A stretch of DNA of 64,000 bases from Juglans regia (taxonomy: Eukaryota; Streptophyta; Magnoliopsida; Fagales; Juglandaceae): assembly GCF_001411555.2 (NCBI RefSeq), contig NC_049911.1, forward strand, positions 1,984,001 through 2,048,000, written 5' to 3'. Of the stretch, positions 35,591 through 48,902 are shown piece after piece. Position 1 is the first letter of the stretch. The number at the start of each line of letters is the position of its first letter. The notes beneath the pieces are model-generated. The model searched no databases, had not been told where the DNA came from, and saw only the letters and a list, made by a program, of their open reading frames with translations. The position numbers and the translations under genes were made by a program.

Positions 35591-38519
35591 TTTGAGTTAT
35601 AGTATTTAGAGTCTTGCTAGCGTACGTCCAGTATTAACAGTTGAGTATGCCGCTAGCATAAAAGATTTTTTTTTAATATTTTTTAATATTTAAAAATATA
35701 TATATCAATATATTAAATACATAAACAATTAAAATGAAAATATAAACTCAGATAAATACGAACATTTTTCTAGTATGTATGAGCGTAGTACTTTATAATA
35801 AAATCTATTACAATTAAAAAAAGCTAAAGCAATTCTTTTATGTTAATTAATGTGAGCAACTTTTAGAATCAGACGATGACAAAATGGGTTCATAATAAAT
35901 TGATCGACATTCGAAGAATACTCGATCAAAAGATCGAAATAAGATGAATGATAAGTCTCGACCATAAAGGAACAAACATTTTTCAATAACTAATATACAC
36001 ATTAATCTAATATTATTATAATAATAATAATAACAACGACGATAATGATGACGACTATGATGATATAAAAGGGTAATTATAATAAGAACAAAAACAAGAG
36101 TTTGATATTCCTAAGTGCCCGTGGCCGTAGAATTAAGCATTCAATTTATTTAGTTGTGTTTGGATAATAAGATATTTTAAAATATTTTGAGATATTTTGT
36201 GAATAACAGTAAAAAAATAAGATATTTTGTAAATAATAATAAATAATTAATAAATAATAATAAAAATTAATATATAAATAAATAAATAATAATAATATAT
36301 TTTCAAAATACCTGAAAATACCTTAATACAAACTAGTTAGACTATCAAGTGGGTCGGTATTGGGTAAGCTATGCCTTGTAATGATTAGCCGGAATAATTG
36401 GTGGTTGATGCGTAGTCATTAGTGTTGACATTCTCTAATTAATTTGATCCCCTTTACACGGATTAGGCATCTTTGGTGACTAGAAGAAGAATATGATAAG
36501 GACAACAACAGCACAATAACAACAAGAAGAAGGTGATTTTTTTTTTGTCCCTTGATCTTATCCTTACTTAAAACACTAGAGATAATTAATTGATTATATA
36601 CACCTAATCTGATTACTTAGGCTAATCACTAGGAACATTAATTCATTTCTTTTAGATAATATGATATTTTCATCCTTATTTTTTTTTATCTCTATGTACA
36701 CCGAATAATATTTTTTTTATTTTTATTTTATAACGGATTTCAAATTTTGATATTCATCATTCTCACACGTCACACTTATTTTTAATTTTTAAAATTTTTG
36801 TTGGTTTTATTATTTATAAATTAATTGAATTATTTTATTCATTATTTATTTATTATATATTTAATAAATAAATTATATAATTATATAATACGTTGTGTAA
36901 AGATGATGAATATAATTTTTTTTAATAATAATTGATCTCATTAAATGTTATCATGTTAGTAAAATAATAATAAACTATTCATAAAATATCATTATTATAA
37001 AAATACATCGGATAAAAGGATAAGGTTCCTTTCCAATCGCCGCCCCATTTGCCAAGCAAAACCATGGGAGCCGCGCTAGCAGTTTTGGCTGGACAATGAT
37101 GATTTTCGTATGTGCATCGCAAATATCGCGGAATTGCATTTTTTTTTTCATTTTCTTTTAAAAGAATTTTAAATATTTTTAATTATTAAAAAAATTCTAA
37201 ATTTATTAATAATTACTCCCTTAACTGTTAAGAAAAATGTAAAAAAAATTAAAATACATTTGGGAGTCACCCAATCATTTTCCGTTTTGGCCTCAACGGT
37301 CATAGTAATCTACCTAAAAGGCTAAAACGCCGAAAATATTGAGGAAGAGTTCTACTCAAAGTTTCACATCACACATCTGCTGAATAAAAATAGTGAGTGG
37401 TGTAGCTCTGTTGAATATAATTTTTTAATTTATAATTTGTATTATAAGGAATAAATTTATTTATTATCATCTTTTAATATATATTAATGTGTTATTAAAT
37501 GATAGATTTATAAATAAAATATAATAAATAATTTTTAATTATTTAATATCACATCATAAATGATGAAAATAATGATAGAAAAAGATATGATGAGTACTAT
37601 TATTCTATTTTTTTATTATAGAATTAGATTTTAAATTGAAGGTACTTATGTAAATCGATGATATTTTTATAAGTTATTTTATTAAAATACTCCTTACCAC
37701 AAAATTGTATAATTATAAAAATAATTGTATGCATATAATTATTTAAGGAAAATGATATTTAAAGTTATAATTTTACTTTCATAATCATATGTGTTGGTGT
37801 ATCAACTATTAAAAATTATGAAAATCTTGAAATTTTAAATTTTAAATTTTAAATTTTAAATTTAAATTAACAAATAAAACACAGATAAAATAAGACTGCT
37901 ACTCAATATGTATAAAATTATACACATAATACTACTCTTTTCGAATTATTACATAATAACTAGACTCGATAGATTAACGTGAAGTTAGCTTCAAATTCAA
38001 GCCATTGGTTATTTTGAAAATTCAACAGTAAAATGAACATTACCAACTTTTTAAGTATTCTCTTTTTTTTTTCTGTAATAATTTATTAATTTGAGATAAT
38101 TTGGATAATTCGATAAGAGAGATGTGAGATGTTTTGAGATATTCACATTTATGGGTAAGATTTTCGGAATATATATTAAGAAAAGAAAAATCTGAATTAT
38201 TTAATTATAGGTAATAATTGTATATTTAAAAAATATTAATTTAAGACATTGGAGAAGGATATAGTTGCCATTTTACGGCGCGGTTTTTTTTTTTTTTCGC
38301 CTATAAGGAGGGCTGGGGGAGACGGAAACTGAACGAAGTGCAGTGGGTGGAGACACTGGAGTGGAGGGTAGTGTCTTATTACGTGGCGGCTTCAACGGGG
38401 GGCAACGAAACAACGACGACTCCATTCTCTCTCTCTCTTTCTTCTTCTCGTTCATTGTTTTGCTTTCTCTGGTTTTCTTTTTCTTGGATGGGCTTTATTT
38501 TCCGGGAAAATACCCGGCC

Positions 38520-41500
38520 ATGGGAAAGTCTTCGTTCAAGGATTCTCTGAAAGCGCTGGAAGCCGATATCCAGCACGCAAATACTCTGTAATCTCTCTCT
38601 TTCTTTTTGAGATACGAATTTTAAGATTTCCATTAACTGCTATTTTCTTTTGTTACCTCTGTGAATTGAAAGGGCTGCTTTTGCTCTTGTGCTGTTTGTA
38701 TACATGGTGCGATTTTCAAAAGTAAATAGCGATGATAGAGTATTGAAAATTCAGATTCTGGCCTTCTTGGTATGCGAAAGCAAAGCGCAGATTTTTCTTG
38801 CTTAGAGATAGAAATGGGACCTGATAAAGAATCTCATCTGTTTGTTGACTTGTTCTAATCCCAAGGAACCCATTCTTTCAGGTGGACCTTTATGGGCCCA
38901 CTCTCTAATGCCTATAGGTGCGCGCAATTAAAGTAAACTTATTTACATATGCCATCGATGATGATAATTTTCTCACTTTTTTTTTTTTTTTTTAAGCTTT
39001 TTAGCTTCACTTTTTGGACTTCGAAAATTGCAAGACTAGGCTGCTCATTGTGCTCAATTATTTTGCTCAATTATGTATAATGTGACATGGAACTTTTATA
39101 AAGAAGCTAAAACTTGATTGCTTTGGGTGTAACTTTTTGAAAGGACGATGGCATGAATCTATACTTTTTTGTTCTTATTTACTTTTCAAAATAACAATGA
39201 ACGAGTATGAAAAATTTCACCAAGTTCATTTTCTCAGACTGGATAAAGGATGATTCAGTCCGATTGACAGCAAACTCGATTATTATGAAGCTTTGTTGAG
39301 TCGTATTTAGTATTCTTTATGGTATATGCAGAATAATATTCTGTCTGCACAGTTATGTTACACGTGTTTTTTAAGGTTGGTTTGTCATTTACCATATAAA
39401 TTATGTAGTGGTTAAGCTGAACCGTAAGTTGCAAATATTACATATCCGTGCTATTCAAATAGTCTATGCCAAAGGCCTGTGCCTGATTGGCATAAATCTC
39501 CCGCCTCCAAAATGGAGGTCTGGCTTCGAAATCCACCCTCCCCAAATGTATAAAAAAAAAAAAAATAGTCTTTTAAACATTCCATATTAAATAAAGGCTC
39601 TAAATAACCTAGCTTATCTAGGATTCAAAATTGTATTCGGAATGTCGACAGTCCTAGGAGGAAAAACATGGTTACTAGAGAGGTACATTGGGAAGCGGCC
39701 TATATAGGGCCAAGTGGTGCAAAAGGATCCTTGTTCCCAACTCTAGTTAATAGTCATCAACTCAATGCCTATCTGTTTTTCTGATAATTGACTGCTTTAG
39801 AACTTTGCTGCTTGCATCAAAATCCTTCTGGTTTATGATTTGAAGAATCGGAACTCTCATGTATGATGGCAATGATGTTGAGATACTAGATCATCAATGC
39901 ATTGTAAGGCTTGTGGTAGCTACATGATGATTGAAAAATTCTTTCTGCATTGTTAGCTTGTTTTTAGTCTGCATTATGGTCTTTAACAAGTTCTACTTGT
40001 TCAGTTCACGTACTTGAGTTTATATAATCTCCGATGATCGTTGCTGGATATCTGTTAATTGTGTGCTGTGCTGCCTTCTTTGCCTCTTGTTATTCCAGGG
40101 CTTTAGATTTTCCAAGGGAGAATGATGGAGCACTGGTTCAGATGAGACTGTCCTATAGTTCACTGGCTCACCTCTTTCTTTGCCTTGTTCAATGGACTGA
40201 TTGTCACCTTGCTGGTGCACTTGGTTTACTTAGAATTCTTATATATATGGTATATTTCTCTGTTTATCCTTCTCGTTTCTGTTAGTTTCTGCTTTCATAG
40301 TTATGTGTACATACTCTCTCTCCTTCTCCCTTTTTGGTTCTTTGTCAGCTGTCCTTGTATTTGTCTGTGTTACTTTGCGCCCCATTCCCTTCAACGATGT
40401 AGTAATTCTATAATATGACTATGATTCCTTGTTGGTTGTGGCAATGTGATGGATTGGTGCAGACCCATGCAGATGGCAAGACCATTATGTCTGTTTATGA
40501 AAGGAAAGCAAGCATTAGAGAATTTTATGGTGAGTTTCACCTTCGCCAAATCTCTCTGTGTTGTTTTTTACCAATCAAAAAGAATTTGGAGGTGAAAATA
40601 CTTAAATTTTGTGCATATATAAATGTTCAACATTGATGTGACTAATTCTCTCTGGCGCAAAGACCTTATGAGGATGGCTTTCTGTCAACAGCGGTGATAT
40701 TTCCTTCTTTGTTGCAACTTCAAAGAGGCATCACAGATTTAGAGGATCGGAAACAGAGAGAGGCATGCACTCTTAGATTCAGAAGAAATGATGAGTTGGA
40801 AAGGGGGAAACTCTCTGAAATTGACATAGAAAGAGAAGAGGAGTGTAGTATTTGCATGGAGGTGAACAGCAAGGTCGTATTGCCAAATTGCAGCCATTCT
40901 TTGTGTTTAAATTGTTATAGGAATTGGTAAGCCATCTTTCTTCTCTGAGCTCATTCTGTGTTATAAATATAAATGACATAAGCAGGAAACAAAAATATGA
41001 CAATTGAAATTTGTAGCCTTTCATTATTTTTTCTTGAAAAACTGGGCTTGGGAGGACCATTTTCTGAGTCCTCAAACATGGGGTCTTACCCCCCATTGGA
41101 TAAGGCCATTTCTCCACCAATAAGTTGGTAGGCTATCTCTTTGGTCTCATGGATGAGATTTACATGGAAAGTTACATCCTTTGAAATTGGCAAATCCTTA
41201 CCCGGTAATTAAATTTCTGTTAATTAATACGTATTATGTCAGGCTCACGACTTGTTTTCTCTCTTTCTAACAATAATTGGGATCTAAATTCTAATATTGC
41301 ATTTCCTTACTGTTTTCTCTAGGCATGGACGATCGCAGTCATGCCCCTTTTGTCGAGACAGCCTCAAAAGAGTAATGTCCGGTGACCTTTGGATCTATAC
41401 AGATAAGTGTGATGTTGTTGACTTACCATCCATATTGAGAGAGAATAATAAGAGGCTGTTCATGTACATCGATAAATTGCCCCTTATTATTCCTGATCCT

Positions 41501-41569
41501 GTGCTTGTTCAGTATGATCCTCATCTTAGGTGGGATGCAATGTATAGGCTTTGTGAACTGTATATATGA
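38520..41569 (+). CDS. AIRP2: C3HC4 RING-type E3 ubiquitin ligase, AIRP2-like
   Basis: Five exons join in phase to 255 residues: 38520-38587, 40099-40249, 40463-40529, 40692-40926 and 41323-41569. The conserved start MGKSSFKDSLKALEADIQHA, then QMRLSYSSLAHLFLCLVQWT and the RING (C147, C150, C162, H164, C167, C170, C181, C184) match the plant AIRP2 group, cytosolic E3 ligases that act positively in abscisic acid signalling in Arabidopsis; the same role here is inference. The ATG at 38520 is chosen because the family begins there; the longer frame upstream is 5' UTR. Exon 5 runs about 13 residues past the usual end (after PHLR), so a splice donor at CTTAG/GTGGG could give another C-terminus. Intron 1 (1.5 kb) contains a SINE. 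Confidence 0.9.
39466..39562 (+). mobile_element. tRNA-related SINE in intron 1 of the RING gene
   Basis: A short element with a B-box-like GGCTTCGAAATCC and an A tail is flanked by an exact 9-bp repeat AAATAGTCT (39457-39465 and 39563-39571). The GGCCTGTGCCTGATTGGC start and CTCCC...GGAGGT layout resemble common plant tRNA-derived SINEs. It lies in the transcribed orientation of the gene. Confidence 0.75.
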
Positions 41570-41939
41570 TAAGCTTAAAGCTGGGTTGTATTTGTTTTCC
41601 GACCAAAATACAAATTGGAGATATTGATCCTTAAATTCAGTTCCAATTTCTCCAATACTATAGTAAGCACAACATTAAATGTACCTTATATTTACTAGTT
41701 TCATAATATTGTATGATTTTCCTATGTACTTCTCTTTCAAATCAAATTTCTGATTAAACAATAGAATTTGAACTCGTGCAGCATGAGAACTTTTTAACTA
41801 TCCCTTATTTGCTGAGATGATTTTGTACAATAAATTAAAAATAAATAATAATTCATGGACCACATGCCAAATCACAAGCATACATGAGAATGGAATAGAC
41901 ACATGTACATGCAGCAGCAGATGAATCATGCCATTTGGG

Positions 41940-43337
41940 TCAGGACTGATCACTTTGGATACGTACGTAATCTGCGTAAAAGCGAGGTTGGTTTTCTTCT
42001 TGGTGAGCATAGGCATAGCCTCCATGGCTAGAGATATCAAGGCCTGCAACTTCCTCATCTATAGCGATTCTCAAAACCCTGAGCTTGTGTAAGGCATAGA
42101 AAAGAGGCCCCATTGTCAAACTAACCCAGGCCGCAATCACCAAAACCTCAACAACTTGGGCTCCAAGCAAGCCCCATCCTCCACCCATCAAGACGCCATA
42201 GGGCCTCTCCACGCCCGACTCACCGGAATTGTAGGCTTGGATTACAAATTCTTCTTTAGCAAACAAGCCGGTAAATATCAAACCCCAAGCACCACATCCA
42301 CCGTGCAACTGGGTTGCCTCTAACGGGTCGTCAAACTTCAGTTTTAGGGCCAAAATATTGAGCCCAATCAAGACCCATGCAGCAAAGAACCCACACACGA
42401 TAGCAGCCCATGGCTCAACAACTGAGCAGCCTGATGTGATTGCAACAAACCCACCAAGCACCCCATTACAAACATCCAATGCATCCCAATGGCCGATTAA
42501 CAATCGTCGGCCGAATAGGGTTATGATTCCGGCGGTTGACCCCGCTAACGTAGTGGTGACTGCAGTCCGGCCCACTCCAGTCCAATTACCTTGGTCCGTT
42601 GTATTAGGATAAGCCACAAGAATCTTATCGAAAGAACCGGGATTGAAACCAAACCACCCAAACCACAGCAGAAATGTCCCAAGTACAACTAGAGTTGCAT
42701 TGTGGCCTCGCATTTGTACGGGCCTGCCAAATGCATCGAACCGGCCTACTCTCGGACCTTCAATGAAAGAGCCCCAAAGCCCAGCAATCCCACCAACTAA
42801 ATGCACGACACCGCTCCCAGCAAAGTCGATGGCACCTGACCCAAATAGCAACGCACTGGAACTGGCGCTGAGCCAACCACTCGACGACCAAACCCAGTGA
42901 GCAACGATTGGGTAAACGAACCCAGTGAGGAAAAAGGAGAAGATTAGGTAGGCAGTGAACTGAGTTCTTTCTGCTATTGAGCCACTGGTAATACCTGCGA
43001 CGGCTATGGCGAAAGCCCATTGGTAAAGAAAGAAGCTGTAGTCGTATGTGTCGTTGGGTATGCTGAACAGCGCAAAGAAGCTCGTACCGATGAAAGGATT
43101 GGAATTGGAGCCTTCACCAAAGGCAAAAGCGAAGCCGAAGAGGTAGTAAGAGATGCTACCAACAACGGCATCGACAACGTTGGTGAGCATTATGTTCATG
43201 GCGTTCTTGGCTCGGACCGAGCCAGCACAGAGCATGGCAAAGCCAAGCTGCATTACAAAGACGAGATACGCTGAAAACAGGAGGTAAATGGTGTTGATTG
43301 AAGCCGTGACACTTTCTTCCCATGACGAGACCTCCAT
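41940..43337 (-). CDS. AMT1: AMT1-type high-affinity ammonium transporter
   Basis: An intronless, complete frame of 465 residues, as usual for plant AMT1 genes. AMT1 proteins are plasma-membrane trimers with 11 helices that take up ammonium. Visible signatures are [26 protein letters not shown], the family signature [13 protein letters not shown] (residues 171-183) and the pore twin histidines H179 and H345 ([10 protein letters not shown]). The N-terminus is short ([10 protein letters not shown]), lacking the roughly 25-residue extension of the AMT1;1 type, and resembles the AMT1;3 group of tomato; the paralogue assignment is from memory. The C-terminal regulatory motif reads [11 protein letters not shown], with Ser436 where Arabidopsis AMT1;1 has the gating phosphosite Thr460. 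A tandem, dead copy lies upstream at 44228-55112. Confidence 0.95.
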   Translation of the reverse strand: MEVSSWEESVTASINTIYLLFSAYLVFVMQLGFAMLCAGSVRAKNAMNIMLTNVVDAVVGSISYYLFGFAFAFGEGSNSNPFIGTSFFALFSIPNDTYDYSFFLYQWAFAIAVAGITSGSIAERTQFTAYLIFSFFLTGFVYPIVAHWVWSSSGWLSASSSALLFGSGAIDFAGSGVVHLVGGIAGLWGSFIEGPRVGRFDAFGRPVQMRGHNATLVVLGTFLLWFGWFGFNPGSFDKILVAYPNTTDQGNWTGVGRTAVTTTLAGSTAGIITLFGRRLLIGHWDALDVCNGVLGGFVAITSGCSVVEPWAAIVCGFFAAWVLIGLNILALKLKFDDPLEATQLHGGCGAWGLIFTGLFAKEEFVIQAYNSGESGVERPYGVLMGGGWGLLGAQVVEVLVIAAWVSLTMGPLFYALHKLRVLRIAIDEEVAGLDISSHGGYAYAHQEENQPRFYADYVRIQSDQS

Positions 43338-43346
43338 CTGTACCTT

Positions 43347-43377
<31 letters not shown>

Positions 43378-44227
43378 TTTGGGGGGGGGAAATGGTTGGT
43401 GGTGGAGGGAGAGGGAAGATATAACTTCTCGTAGTTGTATCATCAATCATGGATGTAGATGCTTGGACGTTGAATGTTAGCTGTATTATTCGGGGTGGTG
43501 TAGCTTGGTCGTTCGGGTGTGCGGTGTTGACTAGTTGTGCATTCTACTTCAATGACTCCCGGTAGAATGGATAGGCTAAGAAGCCCGCCCGTCTTAATTC
43601 CCACTCAAGTCTTGGGGTCCTAAAGCGCTTGATATTTGGACGTTTCACTGCCCGATGGAGTTAAACCATACCGTTTTAGTGCCTTGCCAGCCTTTCTAAA
43701 CAGAAAAAAATAAAATAAAAAAATCAAGCCAAATAATGATAATACTTAGAAAATAAAAATTTTCACATCATATATTCACTATTCTAGACCCCCACGTCCT
43801 ATAAAAAAGTTATAAGTGTAGACCGAAAGAGTAAATAGTAGCTAATACATAATAAATCTCTACTTGAAAAATAAGGTTGAGGGATATGAAGTTAGTTTTG
43901 TAGGTGCGGATGAGTTATAAGGCTAGAAACTGGACGTACTAGAAATTGGTACTGGGATTTGGTGGTTTTAGTCTAAATAGAGACTTTGATACAATTTGGA
44001 TCCAGTTGGGGAATGCTAATTCGATGTGGGAAAGCAGCATATACTGCCCCAAAGAGTACTTGAATAATGAGTTGAATCTGATCCCAACCTTACTAAGAAT
44101 GTAATGATACAGCAACACCTAGAATTACAACCAAAATGAAACCACTTATGGAGCCATTGCCGAATTAAAAACCTATGACAACTGAAATAAGTAGTTAAAT
44201 ATAATGCAGATTAATCACGACATTGGG
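43338..44227. promoter_or_regulatory. AMT1 upstream region with GA tract
   Basis: On the minus strand this is the 5' UTR and promoter of the intact AMT1. A pure GA run lies at about 43346-43375 and a G run at 43380-43389. It also spans the gap to the 3' end of the dead AMT1 copy. No other gene is visible. Confidence 0.5.
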
Positions 44228-44417
44228 TCAGGACCGATCATTTTGCATACGCACGTAATCTGCGTAAAACAAAAGTCGGTTTTCTTCGTAGTTAGAATAG
44301 GCATGGCGTTTAGATATCAAGGCCTGCAATTTCCTCATCCACAGAGATTCTCAAAACCCCAAGCTTGTGTAGGGCAAAGAAAAGAAGCCCCATTGTCAAA
44401 CTAACCCAGATCACAAT

Positions 44418-44608
44418 TTCCACGTCCGTTTACAACCAACAGCAAAATATTCTTTACAAATAACCGTAGAGAAATTTGTTGAGATTTTACCTCAAGTTAT
44501 CAGATTTTATTTTCATTCTTTCATTCATTTTACTGTTGTGTATAAATGTAATCATATTCACTCAATGAGAAATAGACAAGTTTTTCACAAGTTTCTATTC
44601 TGCTAACT
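44418..44608 (+). repeat. Truncated 5' LTR of copia A
   Basis: Lacks about the first 90 bases. It keeps a TATA-like TATAAATG at 44541-44548 and the end TTCTGCTAACT. Confidence 0.9.
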
Positions 44609-44620
44609 TGGTATCAGAGC
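44609..44620 (+). promoter_or_regulatory. Primer-binding site of copia A
   Basis: TGGTATCAGAGC, complementary to initiator methionine tRNA, sits directly after the 5' LTR. Confidence 0.9.
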
Positions 44621-44639
44621 CTTTGACTAAACGTCAACC

Positions 44640-47600
44640 ATGGCTACCATATCCTCTCCTTCTCCCTCCCTCTCTTCCTTCTCTCATATCATCACAACCA
44701 AATTAACCAATGAAAATTACCTCTTATGGAAAGTGATAATATCAGCTTATCTACGGGGTCAGGATCTGTACTCCTACGTTGATGGCACAAGTCTTCCTCC
44801 AACTGAAATTTTACTTGATTCGTCTGGCTTAAATCCAAAACCAACCCAGCTTATACCTCTTGGCAGCGGATTGATCAGCTCGTTCTAAGTGTCATCTTCT
44901 CTTCTCTCTCAGACTCCTTGCTTGGTCATGTCCTGTCCTCTAAAACCGCTTGTGATCTCTGGTTTTTCTTGGCTTCCATGTTCGCATCTCACTCTCAGGC
45001 TAAGGAATTTCAAATCCAGTTTCAGCTCATAAATCTTTCTAAGGGTGACCAGGCCAAGACTGACTATTTCGACAAAGTTCGTTCTCTTTTGGAATCTTTA
45101 GTTGCCACAGGTAACAATCTTCCTGATAAAGAGATAGTCACATATCTTCTAAATGGGTTAGGCTCTTCTTATGACGCTTTTATCACTTCTGTTACCACAC
45201 GGGCAGAGCCCATTTCATCTCATGAATTATACCAACTGCTGTTAATTCATGAAAGTTGTGCATCTCACCAACAGAGGAGTACCAACTCCTCCCTTGAGCC
45301 TTCTGCTAATCTCAGTGTTGCTGGAAATCGTGATAATCATGGACGTGGTGTTTTTCTGAATGGACGTCAAGGACATGGCAGGGTTGGCAAGGTTCGTCAT
45401 TTTACAACAATCATGGGGGTCGTTCCTCTTCTCAGAACAACTCTTCACAGTAGCAGTACACCTCGCATCGACCAACCTGCCAAGTTTGCAACAAGTCAGG
45501 ACACATAGCTCTCCAATGCAGATATAGATTTGATCATGCCTATCAGCTTGAAGCACCAAGATCTTTTTCTGCAAATTATACAGCTCCAGACTCACTATCT
45601 GATTCCTCTTGGTATCCTGACTCTGCTGCAACTCATCACATTACTAATGATTTTAATAACTTGAATGTTTCATCTGAACAATATAGTGGTAGTGACTCAA
45701 TTCGTGTTGGAGATGGTTCTGGCATACCCATCCAAAATTTCGGTGATTCTTGCCTCTCCTCTCCTTCTTCTTCTTTTTTTCTTCGTAACTTACTCCATGT
45801 CCCAAATATTACCCAGAACTTAGTATTTGTTCTTCATTTTTGCATTGACAACTCTTGCTACTTTGAATTTCATTCCTCTCATTTCAATGTGAAGGACAAC
45901 AAGACCAACAAGGTGCTCCTCACAGGGCCAACACGTAATGGACTCTATGTTTTTCCCTTCAAGTCAGCACAGCCAAAAAATCCTACCACTCATCTCGGAG
46001 AAAGAACAACACTGGCCGAGTGGCATAGAAGACTAGGCCATTATTCCTTAGCTCATCTAATGGATTCTACATGAAAAATGTCTACCAGTCTCTTCGTTTA
46101 AGTCAAAAAATTTTTTTTGTTCCGAATGTCCACTTGCTAAGGCTCATCAATTACCCTTTTGTAATAGTCGGACCTCTTATTCTCAACCTCTTCAATTGCT
46201 GTGTGCTGATGTTTGGGGCCTAGCTCCATATGTTTCTCATTTGGGTTTCAAATACTATGTTTCATTTGTTGATCAATTCACGCATTACACTTGGCTATTA
46301 CCACTCAAATTTAAATTAGATGTTGTTACTGTCTTTAACAATTTTTTGCCATATATTGAGAGGTTATTTAATTCTAAACTTATCACTCTTCAAACAGATG
46401 GTGGGGGAGAATTTAAACCTTTAACTCAAATATGTCAAAAATTTGGTATTACACATCGATTTTCGTGTCCTCATACTCATCAACAAAATGGTCTTGTTAA
46501 GAGAAAACATAGACATATTGTCGAAATAGGCCTTGCCTTGTTGGCTCACTCGTCCTTGCCATTTACTTATTGGGCCGATACTTTTGAAACAATTGTCTAC
46601 TTGATTAACATGTTACCTTCTCCTACCATTAAAAATCAAACACCTTATTTTCTCGTTTACAATTGTGAACCTGATTATAAATTTCTAAAGATGTTTGGTT
46701 GTGAATGTTGGCCACATATTCGGCCTTATCTTTCCAACAAGTTTAATTTTAAATTAGTTTCATGTTTGTTTCTTGGCTACAGCCCATGTTTGTTTCTAGG
46801 CTACAGCCCATCTCACAAAGGCTATAAATGTCTTAACTTAAACACAAATCGCCTCTACATTTCAAGGGACGTGATCTTCAATGAAGTCTCTTTTCCATGT
46901 TCAAAAACACGGATCACTTCATCTTCCAAGCCTCCACCCATTCAAACAGTTCCATTACCCATTTTTCAGCCTTCTATTCTTGGGCCTAGACCTGGATCCA
47001 GCCCATCTTCTTCAAGACATTTTTCTTCAACTCCATCATCTACCTCACGTCTACCCTCACCTTCCTCTGCAACTCCTTCATTTTCTGAATCCACCCAACC
47101 CGCTCCCTCTACTCAGCTCGCTCCTTCCACCCAACCTGCTCCTTTCACTCAACTCGCTCCCTCCACCCAACCCGCTCCCTCCACATCACTCATCCCGCCA
47201 CGTTCACCCATTATAACTCGTGCTCAAACCCACTCTAAGAGACCACGAATATTTTCGGATGGCACCATACCATACTGCTCTAGGTATTGTTTTACTACTT
47301 CTCTTACAGTTCCTGATGAACCTTTGAGTTTTTCTACAGCTGTAAAATTTCCTGAATGGTGGGATGCTATGCATCAAGAATTCACAGCACTGCAACAGAA
47401 CCAAACCTGGAGTCTAGTTCTGTCCACACCCACGGCCAACATCCTTGGTTGTCGCTGGGTCTATCGCACTAAAACTCGTGCTGACGGATCATTTGAAAGA
47501 AGAAAAGCGAGATTAGTCGCAAAGGGTTATCACCGGCAGCATGGATTGGACTACACTGAGACTTTTAGTCCAGTAGTGAGCCGTCTACCATCAGATTAAT

Positions 47601-48902
47601 CATCTCCATTGATGTTACACTTTCATGGCCACTAAGACAACTTGATATTCAAAATACTTTCTTGCATGACTGTTTAACTGATGATGTTTTTATGCAGCAG
47701 GCTCAAGGTTTCGTGGATCCTGTCCATCCAAATTACATCTGTAAGCTCCACAAAGTCATTTACGGGCTCAAACAAGCCCCACGAGCATGGTTTGCTCAAC
47801 TCTCTTCATGGCTACTGAATTATGGCTTCATGTCTTCCAAAGTAGATCCTTCTCTTAATTTTTATTCTACATCATTCTAATGTCCACATTTATTTTCTTG
47901 TGTATGTGGATGACATAGTCATCACCGCTTCCCAGCAATCTGCTATTGATAATTTGATACATGACTTGGGTCGTGCCTTTCCAGTGAAGGATTTAGGAAG
48001 TCTCTCCTATTTTCTTGGCATTGAAGTTGATTATGCTCCTTCTGGCTTAACACTCTCTCAACGGAAGTATATCAAAGCTTTACTCACTCGAAGCAACATG
48101 CTCCTTGCTAAGCCCATTTCATCTCCCATGGCCGCCTCTCTCAAGCTGTCCAAATTTGATTCTCCTAAGTTTGAAGATGCAACTCTGTACTGAAGTATAG
48201 TTGGTGGTCTCTAGTACCTGTCACTAACAAGACCTAATATCTCCTTTGCTGTGAATAAAATCTGTCAATTTATTCACTCACCAAAGACTACTCACTGGAG
48301 TGTAGTTAAAAGAGTGCTTCGCTACCTCAAGGGCATTATTAATTTCGGTCTATTGTTCAAACCTCAACATGCTTTACATCTTCAGACTTATTGTGATGCC
48401 GACTGGGGGGGTTGTCCTTATGACCGAAGATCGACTAGTGGCTTCTATATTTATCTGGGCTCTCATTTGATCTCAGGAGCTCTAAAAAGCAGAGCACGGT
48501 GCACGATCCTCTACTGAAGCAGAGTACAAGTCCCTTGCTTCCTCTGCAGCTGAAACAATTTGGCTTCAAACCGTGCTTCGTGAACTTGGCATCTCTCTCT
48601 CGCATGCTCCAACTCTGTGGTGCGACAACTTAGAAGCTAACTATCTCTCTGTAAATCCAGCTTTTCACTCCAAGACAAAGCATATGGACATAGACTTCCA
48701 TTTCGTTAGGGACCGTGTAGCTGCCAAACTGTTACAAGTCTCCTTCTGCAGCACTCATGATCAAATTGCAAATGTCCTAACAAAGCCACTCGTGGCAGAT
48801 AAGTTTCTTCGCTTTCGGTCGAGTCTCAACGTAGTGGACACTCCCTTGGACTCGAGGGGGCATATTAGAATAACAGAATCACCTTTGCTTTTAAGCAAAT
48901 AG
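44640..48902 (+). pseudogene. Gag-Pol of copia A, frames broken
   Basis: Gag starts at 44640 (MATISSPSPSLSS) and continues after a shift at 44918-45508 (KTDYFDKVRSLLESLVATGN). No intact zinc knuckle is evident. Protease is a remnant (YPDSAATHHIT near 45612). Integrase through the reverse transcriptase N-terminus is one long frame, 46196-47599, with FVDQFTHYTWLLP, QTDGGGEF and THQQNGLVKRKHRH, in which Glu of the DDE triad is replaced by Lys. It also holds a 24-bp tandem duplication (CLFLGYSP twice, about 46769-46813) and a PST-rich repeat. Reverse transcriptase continues in 47662-47880 and 47900-48193 (YVDDIVITA); RNase H follows at 48251-48902. Confidence 0.88.

Larger units (their letters stand above)
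31688..38300. other. 6.6-kb AT-rich, gene-free stretch with MITEs
   Basis: No exon chain could be built on either strand. Open frames here are short and of low complexity. Identified repeats are listed separately (32068, 32681, 33346, 34357, 35418). More short inverted repeats, such as 34182-34281 and about 36750-36912, look like decayed MITEs without clear target duplications. A short AAATTTT-rich tandem lies at about 37830-37865. Confidence 0.6.

Noticed and set aside
42358..43274. Several open frames on the plus strand opposite AMT1
   Set aside because: They are antisense shadows of a GC-richer coding sequence, without family similarity or own start context.
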